Below, in pieces: positions 36,660 to 45,808 of a stretch of 64,000 nt of DNA. Numbering within the stretch: the first letter of the stretch is position 1; each line of letters begins with the position of its first letter. The notes under the pieces are model-generated. The model searched no databases and was not told where the DNA came from. It was given only the letters and a program-made list of their open reading frames with translations. Made by a program: the position numbers and the translations under genes. Source of the stretch: Bradyrhizobium sp. Gha (GTDB taxonomy: Bacteria; Pseudomonadota; Alphaproteobacteria; Rhizobiales; Xanthobacteraceae); contig NZ_FOQM01000026.1 of NCBI RefSeq assembly GCF_900113735.1, positions 47,339-111,338 on the forward strand. The letters are read 5' to 3'.

Positions 36660-37289
36660 ATGCCAGTAACACTCCTCGACCTGATCCTGCTCGGTGTGAT
36701 GCTGATTTCGGGCCTGCTCGCCATGGTCCGCGGCTTCATGCGCGAAATCCTCTCGATTGCAGCCTGGGGCACCGCCGCGATCGTGACGCTGTACTCCTTT
36801 TCCAAGCTGCTTCCGACCGCCAAGACCTATTTCAACAACGACACCGTCGCGAGCGTGGTCGTGGTCGCCGGCGTGTTCGTCGGGACCCTGGTCGTGGTCT
36901 CCGTCATCACGGTCCGGATCTCCGACATGATCCTGGATTCGCGGATCGGCGCGCTGGACCGGACTCTCGGGTTCCTGTTTGGCCTCGCTCGCGGGCTTTT
37001 GATCGTCGTGGTCGCCTTCCTGTTCTTCACGTGGCTGGTGCCGGACAAGCAGCGCCCGGACTGGGTCTCGGGGGCGAAGTCCCGCGTGGTGCTCCAGGGA
37101 ACCGGGGATTGGCTGATGTCCCTCTTGCCTGACGACCCCGAGAACACCATCTTGAAGAGATTCAAGAAAAACAAACCAGATGATGATCAAGCTGACACCG
37201 AGCAGCAGCCTTCGGGCAGCGGCGACGGGTACAGTAAACCTGCTCGTGACAGCCTGAAGAAGCTGATCGAGAAACCGGCAGCGCGTTGA
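36660..37289 (+). CDS. cvpA: CvpA family membrane protein
   Basis: 209 residues with four membrane helices: LLDLILLGVMLISGLLAMVR, then EILSIAAWGTAAIVTLYSF, VVVVAGVFVGTLVVVSVI, and GLLIVVVAFLFFTWLV. CvpA proteins are inner-membrane proteins of uncertain function, related to colicin V production in E. coli and usually co-transcribed with purF, which follows 28 bases later. The hydrophilic C-terminal 60 residues are poorly conserved. Confidence 0.92.
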   Translation: MPVTLLDLILLGVMLISGLLAMVRGFMREILSIAAWGTAAIVTLYSFSKLLPTAKTYFNNDTVASVVVVAGVFVGTLVVVSVITVRISDMILDSRIGALDRTLGFLFGLARGLLIVVVAFLFFTWLVPDKQRPDWVSGAKSRVVLQGTGDWLMSLLPDDPENTILKRFKKNKPDDDQADTEQQPSGSGDGYSKPARDSLKKLIEKPAAR

Positions 37290-37317
37290 TTGAGCCCTAA
37301 AGAGAGGCGCGGACGAG

Positions 37318-38829
37318 ATGCGACACCCTGACCAGGACGCCCATACTGAACTCGATCCCGGCTCCGCCGCGCTAGAGCTTCAGGACGACCTGGACGGAGA
37401 TACGGTCCGCGAGGAATGCGGCGTCTTCGGCATCTACGGACACCCTGATGCTGCCGCCATCACGGCGCTCGGCCTCCACGCGCTCCAACACCGCGGCCAG
37501 GAAGCCGCCGGTATCGTCTCCTACGACGGCGGCCGCTTCCACAGCGAACGCCGCCTCGGCCTCGTCGGCGACACCTTCTCCCGCCGCGAGGTCATCGACC
37601 GCCTTCCCGGCACCATGGCAGTCGGCCACGTCCGTTACGCCACGACCGGTGCCACCATCCTGCGCAACGTGCAGCCGCTGTTCGCCGAGCTCAATGCCGG
37701 CGGTCTCGCCGTCGCTCACAACGGCAACCTCTCCAACGGCCTGACGCTGCGCCGCGAACTCGTCAAGAACGGCGCGATGATGCAGTCGACCTCCGACACC
37801 GAGGTGATCCTGCATCTGGTCGCGCGCTCCAGGCGAAGCCGCTTCATCGAGCGCTATATCGACGCGTTGCGCGAGATCGAAGGCGCCTATGCGCTGGTCT
37901 CACTCACCAACAAGAAGCTGGTCGGCGCGCGCGATCCGCGCGGCATCCGTCCGCTGGTGCTCGGCGAGCTCGACGGTTGCCCGATCCTGACGTCGGAGAC
38001 CTGCGCGCTCGACATCATCGGCGCGCGCTTCGTGCGCGACATCGAGCCCGGCGAAGTCATCGTGTTCGACGAGAACGGCCAGGACATCCACAAGCCGTTC
38101 CCGCCGATGGCGCCGCGCCCGTGCATCTTCGAATACATCTACTTCTCGCGTCCTGACTCCATCGTCCACGGCCGCTCGGTCTACGAGGTGCGCAAGGCCT
38201 TTGGCGCGCAGCTCGCGCGCGAGAGCCATGTGCCTGTCGATGTCGTGGTGCCGGTGCCGGATTCCGGCGTGCCCGCCGCGGTCGGCTACAGCCAGCATTC
38301 GGGCGTGCCGTTCGAACTCGGCATCATCCGCAACCATTATGTCGGCCGCACCTTCATCCAGCCCACACAGGCGATCCGCGAATCCGGCGTGCGCATGAAG
38401 CACTCGGCCAACCGCGCCGCGATCGAAGGCAAGCGCATCATCCTGATCGACGACTCCCTGGTGCGCGGCACCACGTCGAAGAAGATCGTGCGCATGATGC
38501 GCGATGCCGGTGCCAAGGAGGTGCACTTCCGCCTCGCCTCGCCGCCGATCCTCTATCCTGACTATTACGGCATCGACCTGCCCGACCGCGGCGGCCTCTT
38601 GGCCGCGACGCATTCGCTGGAGGAGATGCGCGAGCTGATCGGCGCCGACTCGCTCGCCTTCCTGTCGATCGACGGCATGTACCGCGCGATGGGCGAGCCC
38701 GGCCGCGACCCCGCCAATCCGAAATTTGCGGATCACTGCTTCACCGGCGTCTATCCGACCCACCTCACCGACCAGACCCAGATCGAGCCGCAGCCGCGGC
38801 AGCTGTCGCTGCTGGCGGAGGCGAGCTGA
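37318..38829 (+). CDS. purF: Amidophosphoribosyltransferase
   Basis: 503 residues. First step of purine synthesis: transfers the amide of glutamine to PRPP. The N-terminal nucleophile cysteine is at about residue 34 in VREECGVFGIYGHPDA, after a propeptide that must be removed. The glutaminase domain has AVGHVRYATTG and HNGNLSNG; the phosphoribosyltransferase domain has IILIDDSLVRGTTSKKIVR. It sits downstream of cvpA and is followed by a repeat and a dehydrogenase gene. Confidence 0.97.
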   Translation: MRHPDQDAHTELDPGSAALELQDDLDGDTVREECGVFGIYGHPDAAAITALGLHALQHRGQEAAGIVSYDGGRFHSERRLGLVGDTFSRREVIDRLPGTMAVGHVRYATTGATILRNVQPLFAELNAGGLAVAHNGNLSNGLTLRRELVKNGAMMQSTSDTEVILHLVARSRRSRFIERYIDALREIEGAYALVSLTNKKLVGARDPRGIRPLVLGELDGCPILTSETCALDIIGARFVRDIEPGEVIVFDENGQDIHKPFPPMAPRPCIFEYIYFSRPDSIVHGRSVYEVRKAFGAQLARESHVPVDVVVPVPDSGVPAAVGYSQHSGVPFELGIIRNHYVGRTFIQPTQAIRESGVRMKHSANRAAIEGKRIILIDDSLVRGTTSKKIVRMMRDAGAKEVHFRLASPPILYPDYYGIDLPDRGGLLAATHSLEEMRELIGADSLAFLSIDGMYRAMGEPGRDPANPKFADHCFTGVYPTHLTDQTQIEPQPRQLSLLAEAS

Positions 38830-38838
38830 CGGCGCAGC

Positions 38839-38920
38839 CGTCATCCCGGGGCGATGCGAGGCATCGAACCCGGGATCTCGAGATTCCGGGTTCGGTCCTC
38901 TGGACCGCCCGGAATGACGG
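38839..38920. repeat. Palindromic repeat (CGTCATCCCGGG family) after purF
   Basis: CGTCATCCCGGG at the left and CCGGAATGACGG at the right pair imperfectly, with AACCCGGGATCTCGAGATTCCGGGTT as an inner palindrome split by a two-base centre. A related element with the same CCCGGGATCTCGAGA core lies at 41143-41219. Confidence 0.8.
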
Positions 38921-38966
38921 GTGTCGTGGGGCTTGTGCGAGCCAGCCACGCCTGTAAAACCCGGGC

Positions 38967-39707
38967 ATGACAAAGCCTCTCGCCAACCGCATCGCTCTCG
39001 TCACCGGCGCCTCTCGCGGCATCGGCTTCGCCACGGCGCTCGCGCTTGCAAAAGCCGGAGCACATATCGTTGCGACCGCGCGCACGCAGGGTGGGCTCGA
39101 GGAGCTCGACGACGAAATCCGCAAGGTGGGCGGCAGCACCACGCTGGTGCCGCTCAACCTCACCGATTCCGACGGGATCGCGCGGTTAGGCGCCGGCCTG
39201 CATGAGCGCTACGGCAAGCTCGACATTCTCGTCGGCAATGCCGGCGTGCTCGGCCCCTCCTCACCGGTCGGCCATATCGAGCTGAAGACGTTCAACGACG
39301 TCATGGCCGTCAACGTCTCCGCGAACTTCCAGCTGATCCGCTGCATGGAGCCGCTGCTGAAGCAATCCGACGCCGGCCGCGCCGTGTTCATCACCTCAGG
39401 CGCTGCCAGCAAGGCGACCGCCTATGTCAGCCCCTACGCTGCCTCAAAGTCCGCGCTGGAGACACTGGCGCGCGCCTGGGCGCAGGAGACCGCGAACACG
39501 GCCATTCGCGTCAACCTGTTCAACCCCGGCCCGATCCGCACCCGCATGCGCGCCACCCTGATGCCGGGCGAAGATCCCGCAACGCTCGACACGCCCGAGC
39601 AGGTCGCCGAATTCATCGTCCCGCTGTGCACGCCCGACTGGACCGAGACCGGCAAGTTCTACGACTACAAGACGCGCAGCCTGATGAGCTTCCGCGCGCC
39701 GGCGTGA
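38967..39707 (+). CDS. SDR family oxidoreductase
   Basis: 246 residues. Cofactor-binding LVTGASRGIGFATALALAKA, VGNAGVLGPSSP in the middle, and the Tyr-Lys pair in YVSPYAASKSALETLARAWA preceded by FITSGAASK. A classical short-chain dehydrogenase/reductase; the substrate is unknown. It follows purF and a repeat, in the common rhizobial purF-SDR order. C-terminus TGKFYDYKTRSLMSF is typical of this subgroup. Confidence 0.9.
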   Translation: MTKPLANRIALVTGASRGIGFATALALAKAGAHIVATARTQGGLEELDDEIRKVGGSTTLVPLNLTDSDGIARLGAGLHERYGKLDILVGNAGVLGPSSPVGHIELKTFNDVMAVNVSANFQLIRCMEPLLKQSDAGRAVFITSGAASKATAYVSPYAASKSALETLARAWAQETANTAIRVNLFNPGPIRTRMRATLMPGEDPATLDTPEQVAEFIVPLCTPDWTETGKFYDYKTRSLMSFRAPA

Positions 39708-39897
39708 TCGACTCGGACGCGCTGAAATGGCGCCTCAACGCATTTTGCCCAAAAGTTAACCGACGGATGACGCTACGACGCAGCATCATCCGGCTTTAGG
39801 CGCATTGCCGCCGTTCCGGGGACAGGCTACGGAAATTCGCCGGACCAAGGCTCCGCAAGAGAGCCGTCCGCATATTTGACAATGGAGGAAACCCTTT

Positions 39898-41133
39898 ATG
39901 ACGACGAATTTCGCGCGCCGCTCAGCGGCCCTTCTCGCCTGCGCCGCTTTCGGCTTTGCCACATCTGCTTTTGCCCAGGATAAGCAAGACAAGACGGTCA
40001 CCATCGGCGTGCTCAACGACATGTCGAGCCTTTACGCCGACATCGGTGGTCCCGGCTCCGTGGCGGCCGTCAAGATGGCGGTCGAGGATTCCGGTCTGCT
40101 GGCCAAGGGCTGGAAGATCGAGGTCGTCAGCGGTGATCACCAGAACAAGCCTGACATCGGCGTCAACATTGCGCGGCAGTGGATCGACACCCAGAAGGTC
40201 GACATGATCACCGACACGCCGAACTCCGGCGTGGCGCTGGCGGTCAGCAACGTCGCCAAGGAAAAGAACGTCGTCCTGCTCAACAATGGCGGTGCCAGCG
40301 CCGACCTCACCGGCAAGGCCTGCAACGCCAACACCATCTCCTATACCTACGACACCTATATGCTCGCCAACGGCACCGGGAAGGCGCTGACCAAGGCCGG
40401 CGGCGATAGCTGGTTCTTCCTGACCGCCGACTATGCCTTCGGCGCCGCGCTCGAGCGCGACACCAGTGCCGTTGTCACTGCGAACGGCGGCAAGGTGCTC
40501 GGCGGCGTCAAGCACCCGCTCAACACCTCGGATTTCTCGTCGTTCCTGCTCCAGGCACAGAACTCCAAGGCGAAGATCGTCGGGCTCGCCAACGCCGGCG
40601 GCGACACCACCAACGCAATCAAGCAGGCGGCCGAGTTCGGCATCGTCGAAGGCGGCCAGAAGCTCGCGGCGCTTCTGCTCTTCATCAACGACGTCCACTC
40701 GCTCGGCCTCAAGACCGCACACGGCCTGACCTTCACCGAATCCTTCTATTGGGATCTCAACGACGGCACCCGCGCCTGGTCGAAGAAGTTCCAGGAAAAG
40801 GTCGCCAACCACGCGATGCCGTCAATGACCCAGGCCGGCAACTATGCCGGCGTGATCCATTACCTCAAGGCGCTCGAGGCGCTCGGCGGCAATCCGCATG
40901 ACGGCGCCAAGGTCGTCGCCAAGATGAAGCAAATCCCGACCGCCGATGCGCTGTTCGGCAAGGGCCCGCTGCGCGAGGACGGCCGCCGTATCATTCCGGC
41001 CTATCTGTTCGAGGTGAAGAAGCCGGAGGAATCGAAGGGACCGTGGGACTATTACAAGCTGGTCGCCACCATCTCCGCGGAAGATGCCGCCAGGCCTCTC
41101 AAGGACAGCGAGTGTCCGCTGGTGAAGAAGTGA
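39898..41133 (+). CDS. Orphan ABC transporter substrate-binding protein (branched-chain amino acid type)
   Basis: 411 residues with a signal peptide (LLACAAFGFATSAFAQDK) and a GGAGG ribosome binding site. The periplasmic-binding fold has TIGVLNDMSSLYADIGGPGS, VSGDHQNKPDIGVNIARQW and GGDSWFFLTADYAFGAALER. No permease or ATPase is encoded nearby. It is clearly paralogous to the binding protein at 53095-54315, which is part of a full transporter, so the two may share that permease. Ligand unknown; members bind amino acids, amides, urea or aromatic acids. Confidence 0.9.
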   Translation: MTTNFARRSAALLACAAFGFATSAFAQDKQDKTVTIGVLNDMSSLYADIGGPGSVAAVKMAVEDSGLLAKGWKIEVVSGDHQNKPDIGVNIARQWIDTQKVDMITDTPNSGVALAVSNVAKEKNVVLLNNGGASADLTGKACNANTISYTYDTYMLANGTGKALTKAGGDSWFFLTADYAFGAALERDTSAVVTANGGKVLGGVKHPLNTSDFSSFLLQAQNSKAKIVGLANAGGDTTNAIKQAAEFGIVEGGQKLAALLLFINDVHSLGLKTAHGLTFTESFYWDLNDGTRAWSKKFQEKVANHAMPSMTQAGNYAGVIHYLKALEALGGNPHDGAKVVAKMKQIPTADALFGKGPLREDGRRIIPAYLFEVKKPEESKGPWDYYKLVATISAEDAARPLKDSECPLVKK

Positions 41134-41142
41134 CCGCGTAAC

Positions 41143-41219
41143 AGTCATCCCGGGATGGTGCGCTAGCACCAGACCCGGGATCTCGAGAGGTTCGATGCTC
41201 CGCGTCGCCCGGAATGGCG
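41143..41219. repeat. Palindromic repeat after the orphan binding-protein gene
   Basis: GTCATCCCGGGATGG, then CAGACCCGGGATCTCGAGA and CGCCCGGAATGGC. It shares the CCCGGGATCTCGAGA core with 38839-38920. It lies between convergent genes and could act as a bidirectional stop. Confidence 0.75.
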
Positions 41220-41292
41220 ATTCAGCGACTGCTCACCGCCCTCACCGGTCGAGATGCGATCCCACCAAGCGCGGGCGTGTCGAGCAGCACGC

Positions 41293-42675
41293 TCACGATG
41301 GCCGCTTGCGCTTGTGGGCGAAGGGATTGGTCTTCTCGCGCAGGGTGATGCGCACCGGCGTACCCGGCAGGTCGAAGGCCTCGCGCATCGAGTTGATGAG
41401 ATAGCGCAGATAAGACTGCGGCACCGCATCCGCGCGCGAGCAGAACAACACGAAGCTCGGCGGCCGCGCCTTGGTCTGTGTGATGTAGTTCAGCTTCAAC
41501 CGGCGGCCGGACACGGCAGGCGGCGGGTTGGCCTGGACCGCCTGCTCGAACCAGCGATTGAGCGCAGACGTCGGCACGCGCCTGTTCCACAGTGCATAGG
41601 CATCCTGGATCGCCTGCATCAGACGATCGATGCCTTCGCCCATCAGTCCGGATACGGCGACGATCGGCACGCCCTTGAGCTGCGGCAACCAATGGTCGGC
41701 ATCGCGGCGCAGGCCTGAGATCGCGCCGCCGCCCTTGGTCTCCATCAGATCCCATTTGTTGACGGCCAGCACGACCGCGCGGCCCTCGCGCTCGATCAGG
41801 TCGGTGATGCGCAGATCCTGCTCCTCGAAGCGATTCTGGGAGTCCATCATCATCACGACGACTTCGGCAAAGCGCACCGCGCGCAGCGCGTCCGCAACCG
41901 AGAGCTTCTCCAGCTTCTCCTCGATGCGCGAGCGCCGGCGAAGACCTGCGGTGTCGAACACACGAAAATCGCGGCCCTTCCAGTTGATCTCGACCGCGAT
42001 GGAATCGCGCGTGGTGCCGGCCTCCGGGCTGGTCAGCAGGCGTTCCTCGCCGAGCAAATGGTTGATCAGGGTCGACTTGCCGGCATTGGGACGGCCGACA
42101 ACGGCCACCCGGATCGGGCGCGTCGCGGCTTCTTCCTCGGTGAGCGGCTCGTCGTCCTCGATCTGGTCTTCGTCGACGGGCTCCGGCAGCAGCTTGGCGA
42201 GTTCGTCGTAAAGTTCGCCCATGCCCTCGCCGTGCTCGGCCGAGATCTGGATGGGATCGCCGAGGCCTAGCGCAAATGCCTCCATGGCGCCGGCATCGCC
42301 ATGCTTGCCTTCGCTCTTGTTGGCGACCAGCAGCACCGGCTTGTTGGCCTTGCGGGCGAAGTCGGCGAAAGCGCGGTCGGTCGGGGTGAGGCCGATCCGG
42401 GCATCGATCACGAAGAACAGCGCATCGGCCTGCGCGATCGCGGCCTCGGTCTGCTCCTGCATGCGTGCCGTCAGCGAGCCCTTGGCGCCCTCGTCAAGAC
42501 CGGCAGTGTCGATGATGGTGAATTCGAGGTCGCCGAGCTTGGCCTCACCCTCGCGGCGGTCGCGGGTGACGCCGGGCAGATCATCGACGAGCGCGAGCTT
42601 CTGTCCCACCAGACGGTTGAACAGCGTCGATTTGCCGACATTGGGTCGGCCGATGATGGCAATCGTAAAGGACAT
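41293..42675 (-). CDS. der: Ribosome biogenesis GTPase Der (EngA)
   Basis: 460 residues with two tandem G domains. Domain 1: IIGRPNVGKSTLFNRL, DLPGVTRDRREG, DTAGLDEG, VANKSEG. Domain 2: VVGRPNAGKSTLINHLLGEE, AGTTRDSIAVE, FDTAGLRRRSRIEEKLEKLS, AVNKWDLME. The C-terminal KH-like domain ends AHKRKRPS. Double-Era GTPase needed for 50S assembly. It follows a lipoprotein gene and a TPR-like gene on the same strand, as in many proteobacteria where the BamB-YfgM pair precedes der. Confidence 0.97.
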   Translation of the reverse strand: MSFTIAIIGRPNVGKSTLFNRLVGQKLALVDDLPGVTRDRREGEAKLGDLEFTIIDTAGLDEGAKGSLTARMQEQTEAAIAQADALFFVIDARIGLTPTDRAFADFARKANKPVLLVANKSEGKHGDAGAMEAFALGLGDPIQISAEHGEGMGELYDELAKLLPEPVDEDQIEDDEPLTEEEAATRPIRVAVVGRPNAGKSTLINHLLGEERLLTSPEAGTTRDSIAVEINWKGRDFRVFDTAGLRRRSRIEEKLEKLSVADALRAVRFAEVVVMMMDSQNRFEEQDLRITDLIEREGRAVVLAVNKWDLMETKGGGAISGLRRDADHWLPQLKGVPIVAVSGLMGEGIDRLMQAIQDAYALWNRRVPTSALNRWFEQAVQANPPPAVSGRRLKLNYITQTKARPPSFVLFCSRADAVPQSYLRYLINSMREAFDLPGTPVRITLREKTNPFAHKRKRPS

Positions 42676-42725
42676 TGGTCATTCGTGCGCCGCGGAGGTG
42701 GCGACTGTCAATTCTGTGAGAAATA

Positions 42726-43289
42726 TCAGCGGGAGAAACTGCCGCTGGGCATTGGCGCCGGGAAAGCCCCTTGCGTCTGCGGTTGCTGGGTGGTCTGCGC
42801 CGGCTGTACCGGCTGCTGTGCGGATTGCTGGTCCGGCGGCGGCGCGGTGGTGCGCTTGCGGACGATCTTGTGCTTGGGCGGCGGGGCGGCAGGCGCTGGC
42901 GCAGCTTCCGGCTGAGCCTCGCCATCGATTTCGCCGGCCGGCGCTTCAGCCGGTGTCGCCGCGGTCGCGGCCGGCTGTCTGGTCTTCTTGCCCTTGGGGG
43001 ATTTCGACGGCTTCGCCGGCTCAGCAGGCGGCGGTTCGGCCGGCAGCGCCGCGACGGCAGGCGCGTTCGCATCCTGCTGTTGCTGCGCACCCTTGTACAG
43101 CTCCTTCGGCACGCCCTGCTCGAGACCCGGCACGCCCTCCGGGAAGACCGGCTTGCGATCGCCGGGCAGCTTCTTCTTGGTGTCGAGGAAATCGAGCAGA
43201 TCGCTCGGATCGAAGCTGGAGCAGCCGCCCAGCACGCCCGTGAAGGCGATCAGGACGGCGGCAGCGATCAAGCGAGGCGTGCGGCGCAT
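42726..43289 (-). CDS. Proline/alanine-rich lipoprotein upstream of der
   Basis: 187 residues with a lipoprotein signal (AVLIAFTGVLGGC, cysteine near residue 23). The mature start is SSFDPSDLLDFLDTKKKLPG, followed by GVPGLEQGVPKELYKG and then a Pro/Ala/Gln-rich disordered region. In enterobacteria the equivalent position holds BamB, but no PQQ-propeller repeats exist here. A role in envelope organisation is only suggested by the gene order. Located 50 bases upstream of der and 30 bases downstream of the YfgM-like gene. Confidence 0.75.
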   Translation of the reverse strand: MRRTPRLIAAAVLIAFTGVLGGCSSFDPSDLLDFLDTKKKLPGDRKPVFPEGVPGLEQGVPKELYKGAQQQQDANAPAVAALPAEPPPAEPAKPSKSPKGKKTRQPAATAATPAEAPAGEIDGEAQPEAAPAPAAPPPKHKIVRKRTTAPPPDQQSAQQPVQPAQTTQQPQTQGAFPAPMPSGSFSR

Positions 43290-43319
43290 ATCGATATCTC
43301 GTCTGGACTCTCAGGACCG

Positions 43320-43973
43320 TCAGCTTTTGGCGACGGGCGGCAGCAAGGCCTGGAGCGCCTCGGCGCGCGAACGCAGGCCGGGCGGCGTTTCGCCGTCCTC
43401 GGCGATGGCGTCGACCCATTTGCGGGCTGCGGTCATGTCGTTGTTGCGCCAGGCCGACAGCGCCAGCAACTCGCGGGCGCTATGGCGGTAGGTCGATTTG
43501 GGTTCGGCGGAGGCCTCCAGCCGCTGCTGGATGTCGGCATAGCTCGCGCTGTCCACCAGCAAACCGGCGGCGCGAATCTTCGCAAGATCGCGCCACTCGC
43601 TGCCAAGACCCGTGTCAGCGGCGATATCGTCGTACATCTTGGCTGCAGCCTTGGGATCGCGCGCCGATGCTTCGGCCGCGGCACGAAGCCGCGCCAGGGT
43701 GCGGTAGCCGGACGGTGCCTTGGCAGCAAGATCGGCAAAGGCCGTCTCGGCCTCCGGATGCTTGCCCTGCTCCGACAGCTCCACGGCCTTCTCGAAGATC
43801 GCGCCGGCTTCGGCGGCCTTCTTGGCCTCGAGATACTGATAGCCGCGCCAGCCGCCCACGGCCGCCACGACCAGCACCATCAGCGCGATGAAATAGTGCG
43901 AATAATTGTCCCACAGCTTCTTGAGCTGCTCGCGACGTACTTCCTCGTCGACTTCGTCAAATAATTCAGACAC
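43320..43973 (-). CDS. YfgM-like tetratricopeptide membrane protein
   Basis: 217 residues: a short cytosolic start (SELFDEVDEEVRREQLKKLW), one membrane helix (YFIALMVLVVAAVGGWRGYQ, about 27-47), then helical TPR-like repeats in the periplasm (YRTLARLRAAAEASARDPKA). E. coli YfgM associates with the Sec translocon and chaperones. Same gene order next to der supports the assignment. The ligand of the TPRs is unknown. Confidence 0.8.
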   Translation of the reverse strand: MSELFDEVDEEVRREQLKKLWDNYSHYFIALMVLVVAAVGGWRGYQYLEAKKAAEAGAIFEKAVELSEQGKHPEAETAFADLAAKAPSGYRTLARLRAAAEASARDPKAAAKMYDDIAADTGLGSEWRDLAKIRAAGLLVDSASYADIQQRLEASAEPKSTYRHSARELLALSAWRNNDMTAARKWVDAIAEDGETPPGLRSRAEALQALLPPVAKS

Positions 43974-44142
43974 TTAAGCTAATCCCATGCCCGGCCGGGA
44001 GCGCGCGCCAGATCGCGCGCGTCTAAAGCCCGTCCCCACGTGGCGGCGGCGATACCCTATCGATATGGCGCTGGCAAGGCAAAGCAAGGCCGATCAAGGT
44101 GTTAACGCGCGGTCCGGGATATCCGGGTACCCCGATCCGGTC

Positions 44143-45738
44143 CTATTCAGACCCGACCAGCAGCTCCCGCAGCTGCCGCTTCACCACCTTGCCGTTGGCA
44201 TTGCGCGGGAGCGGCTCGGCGGTCACGGTCATCGTCTCCGGCACCTTGTAGTCGGACAAGCGCTCGGCGCACCACGCCCGCAGATCGTCGCCGCCGATTT
44301 GTACGCGCGTGACCACGACCGCATGAACGCGCTCGCCGAGCACCGGGCAGGGTTTTGCGATGATCGCGCTCTCGACCACGGCGGGATGGCCGGCCAGCAC
44401 GGATTCGACCTCAGCCGAATAGATCTTGAGGCCGCCGCGATTGATCATGTCCTTCTGCCGGTCGAACACCCGGACGAAGCCTTCGGCATCCACCGAGCCG
44501 AGGTCGCCGGAATGCCAGTAGCCGGCCGTGAAACTCTCAGCCGTGGCCTCCCGGTTGTTCCAATAGCCCTTGATGACGGAAGCGCTCTGGATCCAGAGCT
44601 CGCCGATCTCCCCGGGCGGCAGCTCGCGCCCGTCCGCCATCGCAACGATGTGCGCCCCCGGACACGACAGGCCGACGCTGTCGATATGGCTCGCCGTCAG
44701 CTCGCCGGGCATGATGGTGGACGGTGACGTCGTCTCGGTCGCGCCATAGCAATTCGCCAGCTTCAGCCCTGGAATTGTCGCCTTGAGCTTCTCGATGGTC
44801 GCAACGGGCATCGGCGCCCCGCCGAAGCCTCCGATGCGCCAGCTCGACAGGTCGTAGCTCTCGAAATCCGGTTGCAGCAGGCAGAGATTGTACATCGCCG
44901 GCACCATCACCGTGTAGGTAACGCGCTCGCGCGCGGCGAGCTTGAGGTAGTCGGTCGCCCTGAACTCGGGCATGATGATCAGTGCGCCGCCACAGCGGAT
45001 CATGGTCGTGATGTTGGCGACGACGCCCGTGACGTGCGCGAGCGGGACGGCTGCGATCGACCGATCGGCTTCCGTCAATTGCAAGCAGGACACGAACACC
45101 ATCGAGGAATGCACGATGTTGCAATGGGCCAGCATCGCGCCCTTCGGCTTTCCCGTCGTGCCCGAAGTGTAGAGGATCATCGCGGTATCCTCCTCGCTCA
45201 CGTCGACCGGGGCCCGAGCCGGCGCATTGTCGGCGAGCACCGCAAAGCGAGACTGAGCCGGATCACTGTCGATGGCGATACGGTGCATCACATCAGGCGC
45301 ATCCTGCGAATCGGGCAGCCGCTCGGTGAGTGCAGCTTCGTGGATCAGGATCTTTGCGCCACAGTCGGACAGGACATAGGCGATCTCCGGCTTCTGCTGT
45401 CGCGTGCCGAGCAACACGGTAACCAGCCCCTCGTGCGCGGCGGCAAACAGCAGCAGCGGAAATTCGATGCGGTTGCCGAGCAGGATCGCGACGCGATCGC
45501 CGCGCTGCAGGCCGAGCTTGCGAAATCCCGTCGCAATCTGCGCGGACTGCTCCAGCGCCTGCCGCCAGCTCAGACGTACATTGCCGCAGACCAGCGCTTC
45601 GCCGTCCCCGTTACGCGCGGCAGCCTCGGCGATCATCGCCCAGAGACTAGCCGGTCGATCAACGAAGGCCGGGAGCACCCGATCGCCAAAGCGCGCCTCG
45701 AACCGCATCGGCGGAATCTGAGATTGCGACCAGTCCAT
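44143..45738 (-). CDS. Class I adenylate-forming acyl-CoA synthetase/ligase
   Basis: 531 residues from ATG 45738 (GAGGG upstream). AMP-binding motifs: TAMILYTSGTTGKPKGAMLA, NCYGATETTSPST, GYWHSGDLGSVDAEGFVRVF, DRQKDMINRGGLKIYSAEVE, and the catalytic lysine in LPRNANGKVVKRQLRE. It activates a carboxylic acid as the acyl-AMP and then transfers it to CoA. The chain-length or aromatic specificity cannot be read. It stands alone on its strand next to an NnrU-like gene. Confidence 0.92.
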   Translation of the reverse strand: MDWSQSQIPPMRFEARFGDRVLPAFVDRPASLWAMIAEAAARNGDGEALVCGNVRLSWRQALEQSAQIATGFRKLGLQRGDRVAILLGNRIEFPLLLFAAAHEGLVTVLLGTRQQKPEIAYVLSDCGAKILIHEAALTERLPDSQDAPDVMHRIAIDSDPAQSRFAVLADNAPARAPVDVSEEDTAMILYTSGTTGKPKGAMLAHCNIVHSSMVFVSCLQLTEADRSIAAVPLAHVTGVVANITTMIRCGGALIIMPEFRATDYLKLAARERVTYTVMVPAMYNLCLLQPDFESYDLSSWRIGGFGGAPMPVATIEKLKATIPGLKLANCYGATETTSPSTIMPGELTASHIDSVGLSCPGAHIVAMADGRELPPGEIGELWIQSASVIKGYWNNREATAESFTAGYWHSGDLGSVDAEGFVRVFDRQKDMINRGGLKIYSAEVESVLAGHPAVVESAIIAKPCPVLGERVHAVVVTRVQIGGDDLRAWCAERLSDYKVPETMTVTAEPLPRNANGKVVKRQLRELLVGSE

Positions 45739-45808
45739 CGGATACCCTCGTCTTGTTGCTTTTGCCAGCCTTCCCGTGGACACCGAGGTGATGTCTTGCG
45801 CTGATCGG

